From Deinococcus sp. (lineage in GTDB: Bacteria > Deinococcota > Deinococci > Deinococcales > Deinococcaceae): 42,386 bases of DNA. Numbering within the stretch: position 1 is the stretch's first letter; each line of letters starts with the position of its first letter. Both the position numbers and the translations under genes were made by a program. Shown in pieces: positions 38,973-42,386 of this stretch. The stretch is taken from NCBI GenBank assembly GCA_018260375.1, contig JAGLBF010000001.1, forward strand, positions 1-42,386, read 5' to 3'. The notes below the pieces were generated by a model that did no database searches, was not told where the DNA came from, and was given only the letters and a program-made list of their open reading frames with translations.

Positions 38973-40355
38973 TTACATCCAATCTTTGAACCAGTTGCGC
39001 AGTTTGCTGCCCAGTCCTTCGCCTTCAGCCTTGGGCTGCTTAGGCGACTGAGGGGCGCGGGGCTGCTTGGGTTCACGCGGAGCGGGGTCGGCGCGGGCAA
39101 TAACCTGCGGCTCAGGAGCCGTTTCTGTAACGGGCCTGCTGGCAGCGGTAGCGATAGGGGTGGGGGTGTCGGCTTGACGCTCTACCAAGTCAATGGTAAA
39201 GCCCTCATTTTCATGAGCTGTGCCGTAAAGCACCAGGCCTACAGCAGTGGCGTGCAGTGGGCCACCCACAATGTCCGCCAGGCCGCTGACACCGCGTGGA
39301 CGGCCTACCCGCACAGGCAGGCGGAAGCGGTCACGGGCAAGTTCAATAACGCCGGGCATCAGCGTGCCGCCGCCTGTAACAATCACGCTGCCTGCAACCA
39401 TCTCTACTGGCCCCATCGCCTTGTCAATTTCGTCACGAACAAGGTCATAGATTTCGCTGATGCGCGGGCGAATAATCCGCGCCAGGTCAAAGGCGCTGAT
39501 GGCATGGGTGGTACCAGAGGCGTTGGTGATTTCTAGAGTCAGTTCGGGGTCAGCGAGTTCGGGAATCGCCGCGCCGTATTTGCGCTTGACATTCTCGGCT
39601 TCCTCTAAGGGAATCTTGAGAATCTGCATCAGGTCGCTGGTCACATGGTCGCCGCCGATAGGAATGCAGGTGCTGTGGGCCAGGTTGCCGCGCCGGAATA
39701 CGCCCACGTCAGTCGTACCGCCGCCCATGTCAATCACGACAACCGTCTGGTCGCGCTCGGCAGGTTCTAGCACCGCCAGACCAGAGGCGAGGGCTTGCAG
39801 CACAAAAGCTTCGGGGAAAAGCCCCGCCTCTTGCACGCAGCGGCGTACATTGGCCAGTGGGCCAGCAGCGGCGGACACCAGGTGCACATCAACCTCCAGG
39901 CGCACACCATGCATGCCTACAGCACTTTTAATGCCGTCTTGTCCGTCTACCACATATTCTTGTGGTATGGCGTGAATCACTTCATAGTTGGGATCAAGGG
40001 GAATGGCGCGGGCATTCTCTATGGCACGGTCAACATCAGAACTACTGATTTCCTGGTTGCGCCGTATAGCGGCGAGGCCGTGAGAAGTGGTGGCGTGCAC
40101 GTGGTGGCCTGACATGCTGACGTAGGCACGGTTAACCCGCACCCCGCTGACGCGCTCGGCGGCGGACACCGACTGACGGATGGCGTGAATGGTGCGCTCC
40201 AAGTTCACCACTGCGCCGCGCTTAATACCCTCGCTAGGGACAGTGCCCTCGCCGATAATGTCAATGACACCATTCGGGTTGATTTCGCCGATGACGGTGG
40301 TAATTTTGGTGGTGCCAATATCTAGCCCCACGATAAACGGATTGTCTCTCCTCAT
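38973..40355 (-). CDS. ftsA: Cell division protein FtsA
   Basis: This 460-residue actin-like ATPase tethers FtsZ to the membrane at the division site. FIVGLDIGTTKITTVIGE is the phosphate-1 motif; VVIDMGGGTTDVGVF is phosphate-2; GSVIVTGGGTLMPGVIELA is the adenosine motif. The end, after a Pro/Lys-rich linker, is the amphipathic helix LGSKLRNWFKDWM that inserts in the membrane. The ATG at 40355 overlaps the ftsQ stop in ATGA; the frame opens earlier at a TTG within ftsQ. ftsZ does not follow: a hairpin and convergent metG do. Confidence 0.96.
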   Translation of the reverse strand: MRRDNPFIVGLDIGTTKITTVIGEINPNGVIDIIGEGTVPSEGIKRGAVVNLERTIHAIRQSVSAAERVSGVRVNRAYVSMSGHHVHATTSHGLAAIRRNQEISSSDVDRAIENARAIPLDPNYEVIHAIPQEYVVDGQDGIKSAVGMHGVRLEVDVHLVSAAAGPLANVRRCVQEAGLFPEAFVLQALASGLAVLEPAERDQTVVVIDMGGGTTDVGVFRRGNLAHSTCIPIGGDHVTSDLMQILKIPLEEAENVKRKYGAAIPELADPELTLEITNASGTTHAISAFDLARIIRPRISEIYDLVRDEIDKAMGPVEMVAGSVIVTGGGTLMPGVIELARDRFRLPVRVGRPRGVSGLADIVGGPLHATAVGLVLYGTAHENEGFTIDLVERQADTPTPIATAASRPVTETAPEPQVIARADPAPREPKQPRAPQSPKQPKAEGEGLGSKLRNWFKDWM

Positions 40356-41434
40356 TTTTGGACGCTCACTCCCCAAGGATATAGATTAATGCGGCTGCCT
40401 TCACTCTGACTTTCAATAGCAGCGGCGTACTTGAGAAACAACGCTCGGTCGCCGCTCCAAATAGTGCCTTTGTCTGTTTGCACAGTGATACCGGTAGGTG
40501 AATATTCCACTGATTTCACATTGTAACGCGATAATGCCCCTGCTGCATAAAGAGCGTCGTCGCTGCGTTCAGGTCCCCAGCCCGAAATGACCGGTAATGG
40601 GCGCTGAGCGCTGGTTGCGGTATCTGGAGCCTTGGCATCCACCCCTGCTACCCCCCCCGTCATATGAGGCTCAGGCGTGTCTGCCGCAGGTGTGGTGGAC
40701 GTCGTGGCGGTTTGCGCCGTGCTGGGTTCAGACTGGTAACTAGGGAGCGGTGTGGCGTCAGCGGCGAGGGCGGTCAGTTCACCGTTAGAGCGGCGCAACC
40801 AGGCAACAGGCTGGCGTTCATTAATGGTTAAGACAACGCGGTCAGGAAAGATACGGGTGATGTGCGCGGCCTCTACCCAGGCATTGTCGCGCAGCGCACT
40901 CGCTTGCCCGGGACTATAGTAGAGCCAGCCAAAAGGCTGAGCGCGCTCTAGCCCCGCCAGGCGCTTGACTTCTGTTTCTGAAAGGTGATGGTTGCCTACG
41001 ACGGTCACGCTGCGAATCGGCAGCAAGAACCAGGAGGCGGCCAGCACCCCACCAATAACCATGAGGCTTATCAGCCAGGTCAGCAGCACGCTGTAACGCT
41101 GCCAAAAGGAGCGCTGGCCCCCAGGTGGGCGTCCTCTTTTGGCAGGGGTGGTGGGCCTTTTGCTGTGTGGTTTGCTGTGCGGTGGCTTGCCGCCGAGTTG
41201 CTCGGCTACAGGTTCTGGAATGGTGGGTTCCTGCGGACTGGTAGCGGGCGCGTTACCGGGTACGTCAGGGCCTCGCATGCTCGCTTCACCTTGAGACGGT
41301 ATAACTTGAGGCGCTGTGGCTTGAGGCACTGTAGAGGGCTGCTCAGGCTGCTGGCCGCCGCGCTTGGACGTGCGGCGCTCTCTGACTGCCAGTAAGGGCA
41401 CCAGTAAAGGAACCAGGGGCGGGGTCAGGGCCAT
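40352..41434 (-). CDS. ftsQ: Cell division protein FtsQ/DivIB
   Basis: The 360-residue bitopic division protein has a long cytosolic N-terminal region (about 110 residues, Pro/Gln/Arg-rich). A single membrane helix (VLLTWLISLMVIGGVLAASWFLL) follows, then the POTRA domain (IRSVTVVGNHHLSETEVKRLAGL) and the FtsQ domain on the outer side (AHITRIFPDRVVLTINERQPVAWLRR). A Thr/Ala/Pro-rich insert of about 55 residues (around 235-290) interrupts the second domain and is unusual in length. The ATG lies within the end of murB (10-base overlap), and the stop overlaps ftsA by 4 bases. Confidence 0.92.
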   Translation of the reverse strand: MALTPPLVPLLVPLLAVRERRTSKRGGQQPEQPSTVPQATAPQVIPSQGEASMRGPDVPGNAPATSPQEPTIPEPVAEQLGGKPPHSKPHSKRPTTPAKRGRPPGGQRSFWQRYSVLLTWLISLMVIGGVLAASWFLLPIRSVTVVGNHHLSETEVKRLAGLERAQPFGWLYYSPGQASALRDNAWVEAAHITRIFPDRVVLTINERQPVAWLRRSNGELTALAADATPLPSYQSEPSTAQTATTSTTPAADTPEPHMTGGVAGVDAKAPDTATSAQRPLPVISGWGPERSDDALYAAGALSRYNVKSVEYSPTGITVQTDKGTIWSGDRALFLKYAAAIESQSEGSRINLYPWGVSVQK

Positions 41435-42309
41435 AGCTCGTACTCCAGCTCCATATCTGTACCTACTCGGTCGCGTATCAGGTTGAGCAGGGCGTGCACG
41501 TCAGCGGCGGTGGCGTCGCCCACGTTGACAATAAAGTTGGCGTGGTCAGGCGAAATCATAGCCCCACCTATCCGGGTTCCCTTGAGGCCCGCTTCGTCTA
41601 TCAGCTTGCCCGCGCTGGCACCCCCAGGGTTTTTGAAGGCGCAACCGGGGGTCTTCATTTTGGGTTGACCTTTGCGGGCGAGGTCGGCGCTGTTCATATG
41701 CTCAGCGACTTCGGCGGGGGTGCTATAGCGCAGTTTGAGCTGTACCCGTGTGACGATGTGCCCGCGTGGAATGGCGCTATGGCGGTAGCCCCAGGGCAAC
41801 TCGGAGGCCAGCACTTGCTGCACGCCTCCGGGCGAAGCGATTTCTAGGCGGTGTAGGCCGTCAAACATCTCGCCGTAGCGCGTACCAGCATTCATCCATA
41901 CCGCGCCGCCCACCTGTGCGGGTACGCCGGCGGTGCCTTCTAGGTTGCTTAGCCCTGCTTCACGCAGCCGCCGCAATAGTCCCGGCAGGGGCACACCGCC
42001 GCCTACCCAGCCGGTAATCAGCTGGTCAGGGGTGCTTTCGGCAGTGGGCGATAAGTCGGTGGTCGCAAAGTCCCCTTTGAGCCGTATCACCCGTTCGCGG
42101 ACGCCCTGGTCAGACACCACCAGGTTACTGCCGCCGCCCAGGACACGGTAAGGCGCTTGCATGGCCTCGTGGAGCTGGGCGTGGTTGTTGACCGTCCATA
42201 CCTCGCTTATGCCGCCCACGCCTAAGGTAGTTAAGCGGGCCAGGGGCAGGTGCTCTATCACAGCGCCTGTGCTGCTGGTAGTGGCGTGACTTGGAGTGGT
42301 GGCGGTCAC
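41425..42309 (-). CDS. murB: UDP-N-acetylenolpyruvoylglucosamine reductase
   Basis: This 294-residue FAD enzyme reduces UDP-GlcNAc-enolpyruvate to UDP-MurNAc in cell wall synthesis. TTLGVGGISEVWTV and VLGGGSNLVVSDQGV bind FAD; LEGTAGVPAQVGGAVWMNAG is typical. The usual catalytic Ser motif GSxFKNP reads GCAFKNP (Cys codon at 41641-41643), as in some type II enzymes of thermophiles and relatives. The GTG start overlaps the stop of the gene upstream (GTGA), and the end overlaps ftsQ by 10 bases: one tightly packed cluster. Confidence 0.95.
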   Translation of the reverse strand: MTATTPSHATTSSTGAVIEHLPLARLTTLGVGGISEVWTVNNHAQLHEAMQAPYRVLGGGSNLVVSDQGVRERVIRLKGDFATTDLSPTAESTPDQLITGWVGGGVPLPGLLRRLREAGLSNLEGTAGVPAQVGGAVWMNAGTRYGEMFDGLHRLEIASPGGVQQVLASELPWGYRHSAIPRGHIVTRVQLKLRYSTPAEVAEHMNSADLARKGQPKMKTPGCAFKNPGGASAGKLIDEAGLKGTRIGGAMISPDHANFIVNVGDATAADVHALLNLIRDRVGTDMELEYELWP

Positions 42310-42386
42310 AGCTGCACCATGTTGGTCGGCGCTACCGGCTCTGAGGCCGTTTCTTCTGGCTGCGCTGCTGCGGGTTGCACTGCTGC
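42306..42386 (-). CDS. C-terminal end of an upstream gene, probably murC (partial)
   Basis: The minus-strand frame through the window edge encodes 26 residues, Ala/Pro/Glu/Gln-rich and ending VAPTNMVQL, and stops with TGA overlapping the murB GTG. No conserved motif is included. By the usual mur-fts gene order it should be murC, the UDP-MurNAc-alanine ligase, but this rests on context only. Confidence 0.6.
   Translation of the reverse strand, partial: AAVQPAAAQPEETASEPVAPTNMVQL

Overview
The window looks like a chromosomal piece of a Deinococcus-type bacterium (Deinococcus-Thermus phylum). Supporting this are the protein set, the moderately high GC content, an 81-residue L28 without zinc-binding cysteines, and dispersed intergenic repeats. 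Many first genes also carry a TANNNT -10 box only 5-9 bases before the start codon, the signature of leaderless mRNAs known from Deinococcus. Species is not assigned. Nearly all genes are housekeeping; there is no phage, insertion sequence, CRISPR array, rRNA or tRNA that I can support.

Layout. 1-3700: repeat remnant, uvrD-type helicase (-), RluA-like protein lacking the catalytic Asp (-). 4121-6970: secreted protein, ABM-domain membrane protein, acpS and a Cof-type phosphatase (all +). 7083-10409: TRAM-type RNA methyltransferase and a 622-residue unknown protein (both -). 10573-12768: membrane-anchored Ser/Thr kinase with a C-terminal NHL-like propeller (+). 13061-16645: metal ABC transporter ATPase and permease, then modA and modB (+). 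16757-20239: sdhCDAB (-, in order C, D, A, B). 20520-23360: Fur/Zur regulator, then cobW-rpmB-znuA (+). 23725-26701: 69-residue membrane protein, DASS-type anion transporter, HAD phosphatase (-). 26962-30664: pyrG (-) and three overlapping prepilin-like genes (-). 30806-34150: tsaB, CysQ-like phosphatase, glycosyltransferase and a membrane-anchored unknown protein (+). 34491-34874: S1-domain protein (-). 35303-38701: trpS with a leader-peptide attenuator, then metG (+). 38973-42386: murC end, murB, ftsQ, ftsA (-), with no ftsZ following.

The two best regulatory finds are these. (1) A complete trp-type attenuator lies in front of trpS: an 11-residue, probably leaderless peptide with tandem Trp codons, followed by mutually exclusive 1:2, 2:3 and 3:4 pairings ending in a U-tract terminator. 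(2) A Fur/Zur-like operator overlies the -10 region of a leaderless promoter for cobW-rpmB-znuA, immediately downstream of a Fur-family gene; this outlines a zinc-homeostasis island. A weaker related site precedes the distant ABC ATPase/permease pair.

A family of mosaic intergenic repeats with ATACGG... termini, resembling the small noncoding repeats described in D. radiodurans, occupies most intergenic spaces, and in several places its end provides or touches a neighbouring stop codon.
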